From: Tardiphaga robiniae
GTDB taxonomy: Bacteria > Pseudomonadota > Alphaproteobacteria > Rhizobiales > Xanthobacteraceae
Assembly (NCBI RefSeq): GCF_013359755.1
Contig: NZ_JABMCJ010000067.1
Span: 62,001-126,000 of the forward strand
Direction of reading: 5' to 3'
Length of the DNA stretch: 64,000 bases
Made by a program: the position numbers and the translations under genes. The first letter of the stretch is position 1. Every line of letters begins with the position of its first letter. Shown one piece after another: positions 1 to 8,062 of the stretch. A model generated the notes under the pieces. It searched no databases, was not told where the DNA came from, and worked only from the letters and a program-made list of their open reading frames with translations.

Positions 1-62
1 CCCTCGTCACCCTCTGCATCGGCGGCGGCATGGGCACCGCCACCATCATCGAACGCGTGTAA
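1..62 (+). CDS. thiolase (acetyl-CoA acyltransferase), C-terminal end only
   Basis: Only the last 19 codons and the TAA stop lie in the window. They read LVTLCIGGGMGTATIIERV, which is the C-terminal catalytic loop of thiolases (C-x-G-G-G, with the Cys that deprotonates the acyl acceptor). The thiolase at 53530 ends in the closely similar CAAGGMAPAIIIERV. Twelve bases separate this stop from the multifunctional beta-oxidation protein downstream, so the two probably form a fadA/fadB-type (or fadI/fadJ-type) operon. The Shine-Dalgarno of the next gene overlaps this stop codon. Confidence 0.85.
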   Translation, partial: LVTLCIGGGMGTATIIERV

Positions 63-74
63 GGAGCGGCCAAC

Positions 75-2291
75 ATGACCTTCAAGAATTTCAAGGTTGA
101 GACCGACGCCGATGGCATCGCGCTCGTCACCTGGGACATCTCCGGCCGTTCGATGAACGTGCTCGACGTAGCGACCATCGAGGAACTCGGCGCCATCGTC
201 GATCAGACCACTGCGGATGCCGCCGTGAAGGGCGTCGTCATCACCTCCGGCAAGGAAGCTTTCTCGGCCGGTGCCGATCTGTCGATGCTGGAAGGCATGG
301 GCAAGGTGTTTGCCGAGACCAGGGCAGCCAAGGGCGAGGAAGCCGCGCAGCAGATGCTGTTCGACGAGAGCCGCAAGCTGTCGCTGACACTGCGCAAGAT
401 CGAGACCTCGGGCAAGCCATGGGTCGCGGCCATCAACGGCCTCGCGCTCGGCGGCGCGTTCGAGCTGACGCTGGCCTGCCACTATCGCGTTGCTGCGGAA
501 AATCCGAAGACGCGTCTGGGTCTGCCTGAAATCAAGGTCGGCCTGTTCCCAGGTGGCGGCGGCACCCAGCGCCTCGCGCGCATGCTGCAGCCGCAGGACA
601 CGATGCAGATGCTGCTCAAGGGCGAAGCGATCAATCTCGTCAAGGCGAAGGCGATGGGCATCGTCGGCGCGGTGGTACCATCAGCCGATCTCATCTCGGC
701 CGCGAAGGAGTGGATCAAGGCTGGCGGCAAGGCTGTCGCGCCTTGGGACGAGAAGGGCTTCAAGCTGCCCGGCGGCCCCGTCTATTCCAAGCAGGGCATG
801 ATGATGTTCCCGGCTGGTAACGCCATCTATCGCCGTGAGACCTTCGACAACTATCCGGCAGCCCGTGCCATTATGCAGTGCGTCTATGAAGGCCTGCAGC
901 TGCCGATGGATGCGGCGCTCCGCGTCGAGTCCCGTCAGTTCGCGCATATCCTGCAGACCAAGGAAGCGGCGGCGATGATCCGCAGCCTGTTCCTGTCGAT
1001 GCAGGAGCTCAACAAGGGTGCGCGTCGTCCGCAGAACGTGCCGCCGACCAAGGTCAAGAAGCTCGCCGTCATCGGCGCCGGCTTCATGGGCGCGTCAGTC
1101 GGCTTCGTCTCCGCGCGCGGTGGCATGGAGGTCGTGTTGATCGATCGCGATCAGGCCAGCGCCGACAAGGGCCTCGGTCATTGCATCGCCGCGATCGACG
1201 GTCTGATCGCCAAGGGCCGCGCCAAGGAAGCCGATAAGACCGCGCTGCTGGCAAAGATCACCGCGACTGCAGACTTCGACGTTATCAAGGAGTGCGATCT
1301 TGTTATCGAGGCCGTGTTCGAGGATCGCGCCGTCAAGGCCGAGATCTACAAGAAGGTGCAGCCGTTGTTGAAGGAAGGCGCCATCATCGCGTCGAACACC
1401 TCGACGCTGCCGATCAACTCGCTCGCCGAAGAATTCGCGGACCAGTCCAAGTTCATCGGCATTCACTTCTTCTCGCCGGTCGAGAAGATGATGCTGGTGG
1501 AGATCATCGTCGGCAAGAACACCGGCGACGTCGCGCTGGCCACCGCGCTCGACTATGTCCGCGTCATCGGCAAGACGCCCATTGTCGTCAATGACTCCCG
1601 CGGCTTCTTCGCCAATCGCTGCGTGCTGCGATTCACGGCCGAAGGCCTGGAAATGCTGCTCGAAGGCGTGCCCCCGGCGATGATCGAGAACACCGCCAAG
1701 ATGGCCGGCATGCCGGTCGGGCCGCTGTCGCTGTCGGACGAGATCGCGCTCGACCTCGTGCTGAAGATCATGAAGGCCACCGAAGCCGATCTCGGTTCGC
1801 AGGCCGTCGATCAGGCGCAGAAGAAGCTGATTGTCGAGATGGTCGAGAAGCAGGAGCGCTTCGGTCGCAAGAACGGCAAGGGCTTCTATGAGTATCCGCC
1901 GAAGGGCAAGGGCTCCAAGGCTCTGTGGAAGGGCATCGCGCCGCTGCTGCCGAAACCGGTCGATCCCGATACGCTCGATGTCGAGGAGCTGAAACAGCGC
2001 TTCCTGGTGGTGCAGGCGGTAGAAGCCGCGCGTACCGTCGAGGATCACGTGATCGTCGATCCGCGCGAAGCCGATGTCGGCTCGATCCTCGGCTTCGGCT
2101 TCGCGCCGTTCACCGGCGGTACGCTGAGCTATATCGACTTCATGGGCACCAAGAAGTTTGTCGAGCTCTGCCACAAGCTTGAAGCCAAATACGGCTCCCG
2201 CTTCACGCCGCCGAAGCTGCTCGAAGAGATGGCCGCCAAGGGCGAGACCTTTTACGGTCGCTTCCCACCGAAGAAGCTCGCGGCGGCGTAG
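75..2291 (+). CDS. 3-hydroxyacyl-CoA dehydrogenase / enoyl-CoA hydratase (FadB/FadJ type)
   Basis: This bifunctional beta-oxidation enzyme hydrates trans-2-enoyl-CoA and then oxidises the 3-hydroxyacyl-CoA with NAD+. Residues 1-300 are a crotonase domain with the oxyanion-hole segment around residues 60-72 and the two expected catalytic glutamates near E130 (LGGAFE) and E152 (LPEIKVG). A Rossmann NAD site, GAGFMG, begins at about residue 334, followed by the C-terminal 3HCDH domains. The 738-residue length is usual for the family. AAGGAG lies about 9 bases before the ATG. It follows a thiolase directly, as expected for a trifunctional complex. FadB and FadJ cannot be told apart here. Confidence 0.95.
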   Translation: MTFKNFKVETDADGIALVTWDISGRSMNVLDVATIEELGAIVDQTTADAAVKGVVITSGKEAFSAGADLSMLEGMGKVFAETRAAKGEEAAQQMLFDESRKLSLTLRKIETSGKPWVAAINGLALGGAFELTLACHYRVAAENPKTRLGLPEIKVGLFPGGGGTQRLARMLQPQDTMQMLLKGEAINLVKAKAMGIVGAVVPSADLISAAKEWIKAGGKAVAPWDEKGFKLPGGPVYSKQGMMMFPAGNAIYRRETFDNYPAARAIMQCVYEGLQLPMDAALRVESRQFAHILQTKEAAAMIRSLFLSMQELNKGARRPQNVPPTKVKKLAVIGAGFMGASVGFVSARGGMEVVLIDRDQASADKGLGHCIAAIDGLIAKGRAKEADKTALLAKITATADFDVIKECDLVIEAVFEDRAVKAEIYKKVQPLLKEGAIIASNTSTLPINSLAEEFADQSKFIGIHFFSPVEKMMLVEIIVGKNTGDVALATALDYVRVIGKTPIVVNDSRGFFANRCVLRFTAEGLEMLLEGVPPAMIENTAKMAGMPVGPLSLSDEIALDLVLKIMKATEADLGSQAVDQAQKKLIVEMVEKQERFGRKNGKGFYEYPPKGKGSKALWKGIAPLLPKPVDPDTLDVEELKQRFLVVQAVEAARTVEDHVIVDPREADVGSILGFGFAPFTGGTLSYIDFMGTKKFVELCHKLEAKYGSRFTPPKLLEEMAAKGETFYGRFPPKKLAAA

Positions 2292-2313
2292 TCGATAGCA
2301 CGGACCGTAATGC

Positions 2314-2440
2314 TCCCTCCCCTCAAGGCGAGCGAAGCTTCGCTAGGCGGGGGAGGGTCGGGGAGAGGGGTGTCCAGAACTCGGGCGTCGCGATTTGCGG
2401 CCACCCCTCTCCCTAACCGTCTCCCGCAAGGGGAGAGGGG
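2314..2440. repeat. nested palindromic intergenic element
   Basis: The gap between the beta-oxidation gene and the convergent gst carries several inverted repeats. AGCGAAGCTTCGCT (2331-2344) is a perfect palindrome. GGGAGAGGGGTG (2361-2372) pairs with CACCCCTCTCCC (2402-2413). CCCCTCTCCC (2404-2413) can instead pair with GGGAGAGGGG (2431-2440). The same vocabulary of CCTCTCCC and GGGGAGAGG blocks recurs at 54791-54971, so this is probably one copy of a dispersed, REP/BIME-like intergenic element. Confidence 0.7.
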
Positions 2441-2494
2441 ACGACAGCGCCAAGTCTATCATGTGGTGATCAACGCGGCATCCAACACAAACAA

Positions 2495-2523
2495 AAAGGG
2501 CCAGATCAATGATCCGGCCCTTT
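2495..2523 (-). terminator. intrinsic terminator of gst (may work both ways)
   Basis: AAAGGGCC (2495-2502) pairs with GGCCCTTT (2516-2523), and an inner GATC/GATC pair extends the stem. It lies 26 bases past the gst stop. An A-rich left flank gives a U tract on the minus-strand transcript and the right TTT gives a short one on the plus strand. Confidence 0.75.
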
Positions 2524-2548
2524 CGTATTTCAGCTCGATGCCAGCAGC

Positions 2549-3163
2549 TTACGCCGCCTTCATCAGGCCTTCCTTCTCCAGCGCGGCCTGCACTTGCGGA
2601 CGGGCAGCGACGCGATCCTTGTAGGTCGTCAGGTTCTTGAACTCGGAGAGGTCGATGCTCATCCGGTCGGCCCATTTCAGCATGACGAACAGATAGCCGT
2701 CGGCGACGCTGAAATCCTTGCCCAGCAGGTAGTCCTTACCTGCGAGCTGGCCATCGAGATATTTGAACTTGCCCATCAGGCGGGTCTTGAAGAAGCCCTT
2801 CACTTCGTCATCGAACACCGGCTGGAACAGCGGGCTGAAGTTCTTGTGCAGCTCGCCGTTGATGAAGCCAAGATACTCCTGCAGCTGGCGGCGTGCATCG
2901 CTGCCATTGGCCGGCGCCAGATTTTTGGCAGCGGCCTGGTCGGCGATGTACTGCACGATAACCGGACCTTCGGTCACGAGCGCACCGCTGTCGAGGCCGA
3001 GGGCTGGCACTTGGCCCTTGGGGTTGATGGCGAGATAGTCGTCGCCATTTTCCAGCTTCTTGGCTTTGAGGTCGACCTTCACGAGATCGTAAGGCAGGCC
3101 GGCTTCGAGAAGTGCGATATGAGGCGAGAGCGAACAGGCGCCTGGCGAATAATACAGCTTCAT
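2549..3163 (-). CDS. glutathione S-transferase
   Basis: A 204-residue cytosolic GST. The N-terminal thioredoxin-like half begins MKLYYSPGACSLSPHIAL, where the SPGACSLSPHI pattern matches beta-class bacterial GSTs that use a Cys or Ser near residue 10 to bind glutathione. The helical C-terminal half starts at about residue 85. It conjugates or reduces electrophiles with glutathione. It is divergent from a MarR regulator across 125 bases holding two similar palindromes, so it is likely repressed by that MarR. Glutamate-cysteine ligase lies just beyond. The physiological substrate is unknown. Confidence 0.93.
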   Translation of the reverse strand: MKLYYSPGACSLSPHIALLEAGLPYDLVKVDLKAKKLENGDDYLAINPKGQVPALGLDSGALVTEGPVIVQYIADQAAAKNLAPANGSDARRQLQEYLGFINGELHKNFSPLFQPVFDDEVKGFFKTRLMGKFKYLDGQLAGKDYLLGKDFSVADGYLFVMLKWADRMSIDLSEFKNLTTYKDRVAARPQVQAALEKEGLMKAA

Positions 3164-3210
3164 CGAAAATTCCTCCCTGAGGACATTGGTTTAACCACGC
3201 GGGTGACTAA

Positions 3211-3222
3211 ATGCATATGCAT
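3211..3222. promoter_or_regulatory. candidate MarR operator, site 1 (ATGCATATGCAT)
   Basis: A perfect 12-bp palindrome with core ATGCA-N2-TGCAT between the divergent gst and marR starts. It shares this core with the second palindrome whose centre lies 28 bases away. MarR dimers usually bind short palindromes of this kind and repress both divergent genes. Binding is inferred. Confidence 0.5.
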
Positions 3223-3235
3223 GAAAGAGTCAAGA

Positions 3236-3253
3236 TTGATGCAGCTGCATCAA
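3236..3253. promoter_or_regulatory. candidate MarR operator, site 2 (TTGATGCAGCTGCATCAA)
   Basis: A perfect 18-bp palindrome, 36 bases before the marR ATG, whose centre ATGCA-GC-TGCAT repeats the core of the palindrome at 3211. It resembles a FixK/FNR half-site pair (TTGAT/ATCAA) but the spacer is 8 rather than 4 bases, so a MarR operator is the better reading. Confidence 0.55.
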
Positions 3254-3288
3254 GTGGGCTAGGGTGCCGCCACCATTTGGACTGAGCC

Positions 3289-3789
3289 ATGAAACGTAAA
3301 CCTTCCACCGAGGCGACAGCCGCCTGGATCCGCCTGATGCGAATCCAGAGCCGGGTGCTGGACGGCGTCGAGCAGGACCTCAAGCGCGCCGGTTTTCCGC
3401 CGCTCGCATGGTACGACGCGTTGGCCGAGTTGTCGCGCTCGCCGACCGGCGAGATGCGCCCGGTCGAGCTCGAAAAGCAGATGCTGATACCGCAATATTC
3501 GACATCGCGGCTGATCGATCGTCTGGTCGACGAAGGCCTGGCTGCACGCCGCGAATGCAAGATGGACAAACGCGGCCTGTTCGTCGAGATCACGGCTGCC
3601 GGGCGCGAGTTGCACAAGAAGATGGGCTGCGCCTATTCAACGGCAATCGAGAAACATGTCGGCTCGAAACTGTCCGACGCAGATGCAGCAAAACTGTGCG
3701 GCCTGCTCGACCGGCTCGGCTGCGCGTGCCAAGAAGCGGCATCGACAGTGACATCGCCGGCCGCCAGAGACGCCGCGCCGGCGCGATGA
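3289..3789 (+). CDS. MarR-family transcriptional regulator
   Basis: A 166-residue winged-helix protein. The recognition region runs from about residue 58 to 100 and contains the wing motif KMDKRGLFVEIT, matching the D-x-R-G signature of MarR wings. It is unusually rich in cysteines: one just before the wing, one in KKMGCAY and three in KLCGLLDRLGCAC near the dimer-forming C-terminus, so thiol-based sensing of electrophiles or oxidants is plausible. It is divergent from a glutathione S-transferase, with two matching palindromes between them. Autoregulation and repression of gst are inferred. Confidence 0.9.
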   Translation: MKRKPSTEATAAWIRLMRIQSRVLDGVEQDLKRAGFPPLAWYDALAELSRSPTGEMRPVELEKQMLIPQYSTSRLIDRLVDEGLAARRECKMDKRGLFVEITAAGRELHKKMGCAYSTAIEKHVGSKLSDADAAKLCGLLDRLGCACQEAASTVTSPAARDAAPAR

Positions 3790-3885
3790 ACCTTAAATTT
3801 TTGCCTGCGTTCGCGACCCGCACGGGCCGCGGGCGTTCCCGACACCGCGCGCAACAGATTGCAGCGCCTTTCATTCGGAATTTCC

Positions 3886-5256
3886 ATGGCGCGTGACCAA
3901 ATCGATATGACGCCGCTGCAGTCGCGCGACGAACTCGTGGCGTGGCTGGCGGCGGGCGTGAAGCCGCCATCGGAATTCCGCATCGGCACCGAACACGAGA
4001 AGACGCCGTTCACGCTGAACGGTCACAATCCCGTGCCTTACGAAGGCCCGCGCGGCATCGGCGCGGTGCTCGACGGTATGAAGCACCTGCTCGGCTGGGA
4101 GCCGATCATGGAAGCCGGCAATATCATCGGCCTCTATGACGTCACCGGCGGCGGCGCAATCTCGCTCGAGCCCGGCGGCCAGTTTGAATTGTCGGGCGCG
4201 CCGGTGGAGACAGTCCACCAGACGCAGTCCGAACTGATGGCGCATCTGGCGCAGGTGCGCGAAGTGGCGACGCCGCTCGGCATCGGCTTTCTGGGTCTTG
4301 GTCTCACGCCGTCGTGGTCGCGCGCGCAGATTCCGGTGATGCCCAAGGGCCGCTACAAGATCATGACCAACTACATGCCCAAAGTTGGCCAGTACGGTCT
4401 GGACATGATGTACCGGACCTGCACGGTGCAGACCAATCTCGACTTTTCCTCGGAAGCGGACATGGTCAAGAAGCTGCGCGTCTCCGTTGCGCTGCAGCCG
4501 ATCGCGACCGCCTTGTTCGCCAATTCGCCGTTCACTGAGGGCAAGCCGAACGGCTTCCTGTCGTTCCGGTCCGAAGTCTGGCGCGACACCGACAATGCGC
4601 GCTCGGGCATGATCCCGTGGGCGTTCGAAGACGGCATGGGTTTCGAGCGCTGGGTCGATTACGCGCTGGATGTTCCCATGTATTTCGTCAAGCGCGGCGA
4701 CACTTACATCGATGTGTCGGGCTCATCGTTCCGCGATTTCTTCGCGGGCAAGAACGAAAAGATACCCGGCGAGCGTCCCACTCTCTCGGATTGGGCCAAT
4801 CATCTTTCGACGATTTTCCCGGAAGTGCGCTTGAAGCGTTATCTCGAAATGCGCGGCGCCGATGGCGTGCCGTCGGATCGTTTGCCGGCGCTGTCGGCGT
4901 TCTGGGTCGGATTGCTTTATGACGACAGCGCCCTCAATGCGGCCTGGGATATCGTCAAGAACTGGACTGCGGCGGAGCGACAGGCGCTGCGCGACGACGT
5001 GCCGAAGTTGGGCTTCAAGGCGAAGATCAAGGATCGGTATCTGTTCGAAATCGCCAAAGAGTGTCTGCAGTTGGCCCATGGTGGCCTGCGCCGGCGCGGC
5101 AAGCTCGACGCGCACGGCCGCGATGAGTCCCACCATCTGGAGGCACTCGATCGGATACTGGATTCCGGCAAGACTCCGGCCGAGCAGATGCTCGACAGGT
5201 TCCATGGCGCCTGGGGTGGCTCGGTGGCGCCGGCCTATAAGGAATACTGCTTCTAG
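3886..5256 (+). CDS. gshA: glutamate-cysteine ligase (plant/alphaproteobacterial type)
   Basis: Catalyses the ATP-dependent joining of glutamate and cysteine, the first step of glutathione synthesis. The N-terminal FRIGTEHEK motif binds substrate and metal, and GGGAISLEPGGQFELSG is the hallmark of the GCS2/plant-type ligase family. At 456 residues it has the usual length. I chose the ATG at 3886 (MARDQIDMTPLQ) because it matches the N-terminus I recall for relatives; an in-frame ATG at 3859 would add nine residues. Placement next to gst and marR suggests local control of glutathione supply, although 96 bases separate it from marR. Confidence 0.93.
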   Translation: MARDQIDMTPLQSRDELVAWLAAGVKPPSEFRIGTEHEKTPFTLNGHNPVPYEGPRGIGAVLDGMKHLLGWEPIMEAGNIIGLYDVTGGGAISLEPGGQFELSGAPVETVHQTQSELMAHLAQVREVATPLGIGFLGLGLTPSWSRAQIPVMPKGRYKIMTNYMPKVGQYGLDMMYRTCTVQTNLDFSSEADMVKKLRVSVALQPIATALFANSPFTEGKPNGFLSFRSEVWRDTDNARSGMIPWAFEDGMGFERWVDYALDVPMYFVKRGDTYIDVSGSSFRDFFAGKNEKIPGERPTLSDWANHLSTIFPEVRLKRYLEMRGADGVPSDRLPALSAFWVGLLYDDSALNAAWDIVKNWTAAERQALRDDVPKLGFKAKIKDRYLFEIAKECLQLAHGGLRRRGKLDAHGRDESHHLEALDRILDSGKTPAEQMLDRFHGAWGGSVAPAYKEYCF

Positions 5257-5363
5257 ATCAGCGGCTTGGCGAAGCTGAAAATCCGTTCATCAGCGGTACA
5301 GGTGACCGGCGTTCCAATGGCGTCCTTCTTACGCCATTTGCAAACCGCTGAAAGTCATCCTGC

Positions 5364-5921
5364 ATGCCGAGGAACCTGTTCAGAGCGTGTCTGACAGCCC
5401 TCGCCATGCTGTTGGTCGCAGCCGTTACGCCTGCTCAGGCGCAAACCAATTTCGATCGTCCCGGCGGTGATTATTCGCGCTCGGTCTCACTATCCGGCGA
5501 TCCGGCCGAATGCGCGCTGATCTGCGAGCGCGACAAGAAGTGCCGTGCCTGGAGCTTCAACTATCCGAGCGACAATTCCGAAAACGCAGTGTGCTGGCTG
5601 AAAGACAAGGTGCCGCCGCGGGTCGAGAGCTATTGCTGCGTCTCCGGCGTGCGTGGTGCCGGTGTCATTGAGCCGCGCACCGGTCCGGTGGAAACCTCGA
5701 CAGATCGTTTTGGCGGCGACTATCGTTCGTTCGAGATCAAGAACGACGACAAGGCCGAGCACGGCGATGCCTGCCGCGATGCCTGCCAGGGCGACAACAA
5801 ATGCCGCGCCTGGACCTTTGCGCGGCCCGGTTATGCCGGCAAGAATGCGCGCTGCTTCCTGAAGAACGACATCAAGCCGCCGCGGCGAAAACCGGGTTTC
5901 ATCTCGGGCGTTGTGAGGTAG
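5364..5921 (+). CDS. secreted protein with two PAN/apple domains
   Basis: A 185-residue protein with an N-terminal signal peptide (hydrophobic stretch about residues 9-27, cleavage near AQA-QT). Two tandem repeats follow, each starting FDRPGGDY or TDRFGGDY and containing paired cysteines in C-x-x-x-C and KCRAWSF/KCRAWTF, then a second W/F-L-K segment. This is the PAN_4/apple pattern, a disulfide-bonded fold that binds protein or carbohydrate. It probably acts in the periplasm or outside the cell. Two small periplasmic or membrane genes follow in the same direction. The ligand is unknown. Confidence 0.85.
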   Translation: MPRNLFRACLTALAMLLVAAVTPAQAQTNFDRPGGDYSRSVSLSGDPAECALICERDKKCRAWSFNYPSDNSENAVCWLKDKVPPRVESYCCVSGVRGAGVIEPRTGPVETSTDRFGGDYRSFEIKNDDKAEHGDACRDACQGDNKCRAWTFARPGYAGKNARCFLKNDIKPPRRKPGFISGVVR

Positions 5922-5948
5922 CATTCCGGCAATAAAGGGAGTTGAGCC

Positions 5949-6308
5949 ATGACGCGTCTCCTGCCCGCACTGACATTCGCTGGATTACTGATTGCTGTTA
6001 CGACGGTCGCCGCCGTCGCCCATCACGGTTGGGGCAGCTACGACGCTGCCAATCCGGTCACCGTGAACGGTCCTGTCGAAAACAGCAAATTCGAGAACCC
6101 GCACGCGACGATCGTGATCAAGGGGGCCGACAAGGCCTGGACCGTCACTCTTGCGCCGACCTCCCGCATGACGGCGCGCGGGGCATCTGCCGATATCGTG
6201 GCTATCGGCAAGACCGTCTCGGCGTTTGGCTATCCGTCCACCGTCGAGAAGGACGAGATGCGCGCCGAACGCATCACCGTGGACGGCAAAATCTACGAAT
6301 TGCGATAG
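5949..6308 (+). CDS. DUF6152-family periplasmic protein
   Basis: A 119-residue protein with a signal peptide (hydrophobic residues 4-23) followed by HHGWGSYD, the conserved N-terminal motif of DUF6152, in which the HH pair could bind metal or heme. The rest is a small beta-rich domain (PHATIVIKGADKAWTV, TSRMTARG, ERITVDGKIYELR). GGGAG lies before the ATG. It lies 27 bases after the PAN gene and 10 bases before the next membrane protein gene. Function is not established. Confidence 0.8.
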   Translation: MTRLLPALTFAGLLIAVTTVAAVAHHGWGSYDAANPVTVNGPVENSKFENPHATIVIKGADKAWTVTLAPTSRMTARGASADIVAIGKTVSAFGYPSTVEKDEMRAERITVDGKIYELR

Positions 6309-6318
6309 CGCTGCGGGC

Positions 6319-6810
6319 ATGACCGAGGGCGCACCCGCGATCTTCATGGCGATGGAAGCGTCCGCAATTGGCGCTGCGATCCGGCAATCGCGCTGGCTCT
6401 ATATGTCTGCCAATATCGGCCACATCGTCGCGCTGATGTTCTTCGCCGGTGCAATTGCGGTGATGGATGTTCGGCTCGCGGGCGGGTTGGCTGCAACGGC
6501 GCCCGGTCCGCTGCTGCGCAGGGCGCGCCGCTTTGCCATTGCCGGATTTCTCGGCCTCGTGCTCACCGGCGGCATTCTGTTTACCGCCGAAGCGAGTCAT
6601 GTCGTGCTGAACCGCGTGTTTCAGATCAAGGCGGCTCTGATAGCGCTGGGCTTACTCAATGTCGTCTGGGTCGAGGCGATCATCGTGCCGAGGATCGCAG
6701 CGTTGCCACCGTTGTCACCGATGCCTACGGGTGCGCGGCAAGGCGCGCTGGCATCAATCGCCATCTGGTTCGCGGTCGCCATATGCGGCCGCGCGATTGC
6801 CTATTTCTGA
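6319..6810 (+). CDS. DUF6644-like integral membrane protein
   Basis: A 163-residue protein with about four hydrophobic helices (near residues 30-50, 65-88, 98-118 and 140-160) and conserved GHIVALMFFAG and FLGLVLTGG segments typical of small DUF2214/DUF6644 inner-membrane proteins. I chose the ATG at 6319 (MTEGAPA), 10 bases after the DUF6152 stop; the frame is open further upstream but would overlap that gene. Pairing with a DUF6152 protein suggests a periplasmic-membrane partnership. Its 3' end overlaps the convergent YjbR-like gene by 10 bases. No function is known. Confidence 0.75.
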   Translation: MTEGAPAIFMAMEASAIGAAIRQSRWLYMSANIGHIVALMFFAGAIAVMDVRLAGGLAATAPGPLLRRARRFAIAGFLGLVLTGGILFTAEASHVVLNRVFQIKAALIALGLLNVVWVEAIIVPRIAALPPLSPMPTGARQGALASIAIWFAVAICGRAIAYF

Positions 6811-7157
6811 CGGGAAGAGCCTTCGGTCTCGAACGCCTTGCGCGCGGCCTTCGAGGCCAGCGCCAGCCACTGTCGTCGCAACAGCGGTTCGACCAGAGCG
6901 CGCTTCGCCTTGGACAGGCGGATCAGCACCATCGGATAATCGCGATAGTGATCGGTGAAATAGAAGATATTCGGTTCGTTCTCGACGAGCACGTCGCGCT
7001 CGTCCCGCTGAACGCCGGGCATCACCAGCGAGTCGCCGTCTTCCTTTAGTCGGACCAGCAGTTTCTTGCGCACCTTGAGAGCCGGTGTACCGTAGGAAGT
7101 GCCATCGTCGACTTCAGGCCAAGCGCGGGCGAGTGTGCGGATATCTTCGAACGTCAT
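6801..7157 (-). CDS. MmcQ/YjbR family protein
   Basis: A 118-residue CyaY-like alpha/beta protein. MTFEDIRTLARAWPEVDDGTSYGTPALKV is the standard YjbR start, with the P-x-V/A-x-x-x-x-x-YGTPAF-type motif. Members are often annotated as DNA-binding by fold, without strong functional evidence. It is convergent with the upstream membrane protein gene and overlaps its end by 10 bases. A 128-base non-coding gap separates it from lepB. Confidence 0.88.
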   Translation of the reverse strand: MTFEDIRTLARAWPEVDDGTSYGTPALKVRKKLLVRLKEDGDSLVMPGVQRDERDVLVENEPNIFYFTDHYRDYPMVLIRLSKAKRALVEPLLRRQWLALASKAARKAFETEGSSRQK

Positions 7158-7285
7158 CGCGGTCCCGCCTCGCCGGTCATGTCGAGATGTCGAGCTTCCG
7201 AGGCGTGAAGCTTGAGTTCAGGCCACAGGGCCCGCCAGCGTGCAGACTTGGTCCGATACGCCTCTGCGGAGCGCTGTCGCGGCGC

Positions 7286-8062
7286 TCAATGCACCCCGGT
7301 AAAAAACCGCGCCATGCGGAAGCCCGATAGCCAGTTGGTGACCGGCTGGCTGCGCATGCCGAGATCCCATGAGCCGACAATGGCATCGACACGGCCGACG
7401 AGATTATCCATCGGCAGCAGGCCGACGCCGCCCTGGCTTACCGGCACGCGGCTGTCGGCGGAGTTGTCGCGGTTGTCGCCCATCACGAACAGGTGGTCAG
7501 GGGGAATGACGACTTCCGGCGTGTTGTCGAGGCGGCCGTTGTCACGCAGCTTGAAAATCGGATGCGACACGCCGCCGGGCAGGGTTTCGACATAACGATG
7601 CGCCGGTTCGGAGCCGCCGCTATCGTCTTCCGCGGCACCGATGCCGTCGGCCTTCACGGACGTCGCGACGCCATTGAGCCAGACCTGACCGCCGCGCAGT
7701 TCGACGCGATCGCCGGGCAGGCCGATCACCCGCTTGACCCACACCTGCGAACGGTCGCCGGGCCAGCGAAACACCACGACATCGCCGCGCTTCGGCGTGG
7801 TCGCGAAGACGCGGCCGGTCTCGGGAAGGGAGACATGGATCGGCAGCGAGGCTGTCGAATAGCCGTACGGAAACTTTGTCGCCAGCAGTGCATCGCCGAT
7901 CAGCAGCGTCGGCTCCATGGAGGCCGACGGCACATAGAACGGCTCGGCGAGAGCCCCCTTTGCCACGAAGACGATGCCGACGATCGCGACGATCTGTGCC
8001 AGCTGACCGGACCAGCGTTTTGCGGTCGATGCGACGGTTGTGGTTTCCGTGTCCGTGGTCAC
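7286..8062 (-). CDS. lepB: signal peptidase I, translationally coupled to tldD
   Basis: Cleaves signal peptides of exported preproteins at the outer face of the inner membrane. Near residues 18-38 is one membrane anchor. The catalytic serine is in PSASMEP (about S48) and the general-base lysine in VWVKRVIGLPGD (about K110). The later box GDNRDNSADSR is also present. I chose the GTG at 8062 because it overlaps the tldD stop as GTGA; the frame is open upstream inside tldD. At 258 residues it is within the family range. Alphaproteobacteria normally also carry a lepB in an rnc-era cluster, so this may be a second copy. Confidence 0.9.
   Translation of the reverse strand: MTTDTETTTVASTAKRWSGQLAQIVAIVGIVFVAKGALAEPFYVPSASMEPTLLIGDALLATKFPYGYSTASLPIHVSLPETGRVFATTPKRGDVVVFRWPGDRSQVWVKRVIGLPGDRVELRGGQVWLNGVATSVKADGIGAAEDDSGGSEPAHRYVETLPGGVSHPIFKLRDNGRLDNTPEVVIPPDHLFVMGDNRDNSADSRVPVSQGGVGLLPMDNLVGRVDAIVGSWDLGMRSQPVTNWLSGFRMARFFTGVH

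Noticed and set aside
1095-2174. Long open frame on the minus strand inside the beta-oxidation gene
   Set aside because: It mirrors a well-supported gene, has low-complexity composition typical of antisense frames in high-GC DNA, and no recognisable domain.
2310-2624. 104-codon plus-strand frame after the beta-oxidation gene
   Set aside because: It runs through a palindromic repeat, a terminator and the end of gst; not a gene.
3236-3253. TTGATGCAGCTGCATCAA read as a FixK/FNR box
   Set aside because: The half-sites TTGAT and ATCAA fit, but the spacer is 8 bases rather than 4, and the same inner core recurs at 3211; a MarR operator is more consistent.
7158-7285. Possible tRNA or small RNA between the YjbR-like gene and lepB
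   Set aside because: No cloverleaf-like pairing or conserved tRNA arms such as GTTCGAATC were found; nothing is annotated there.
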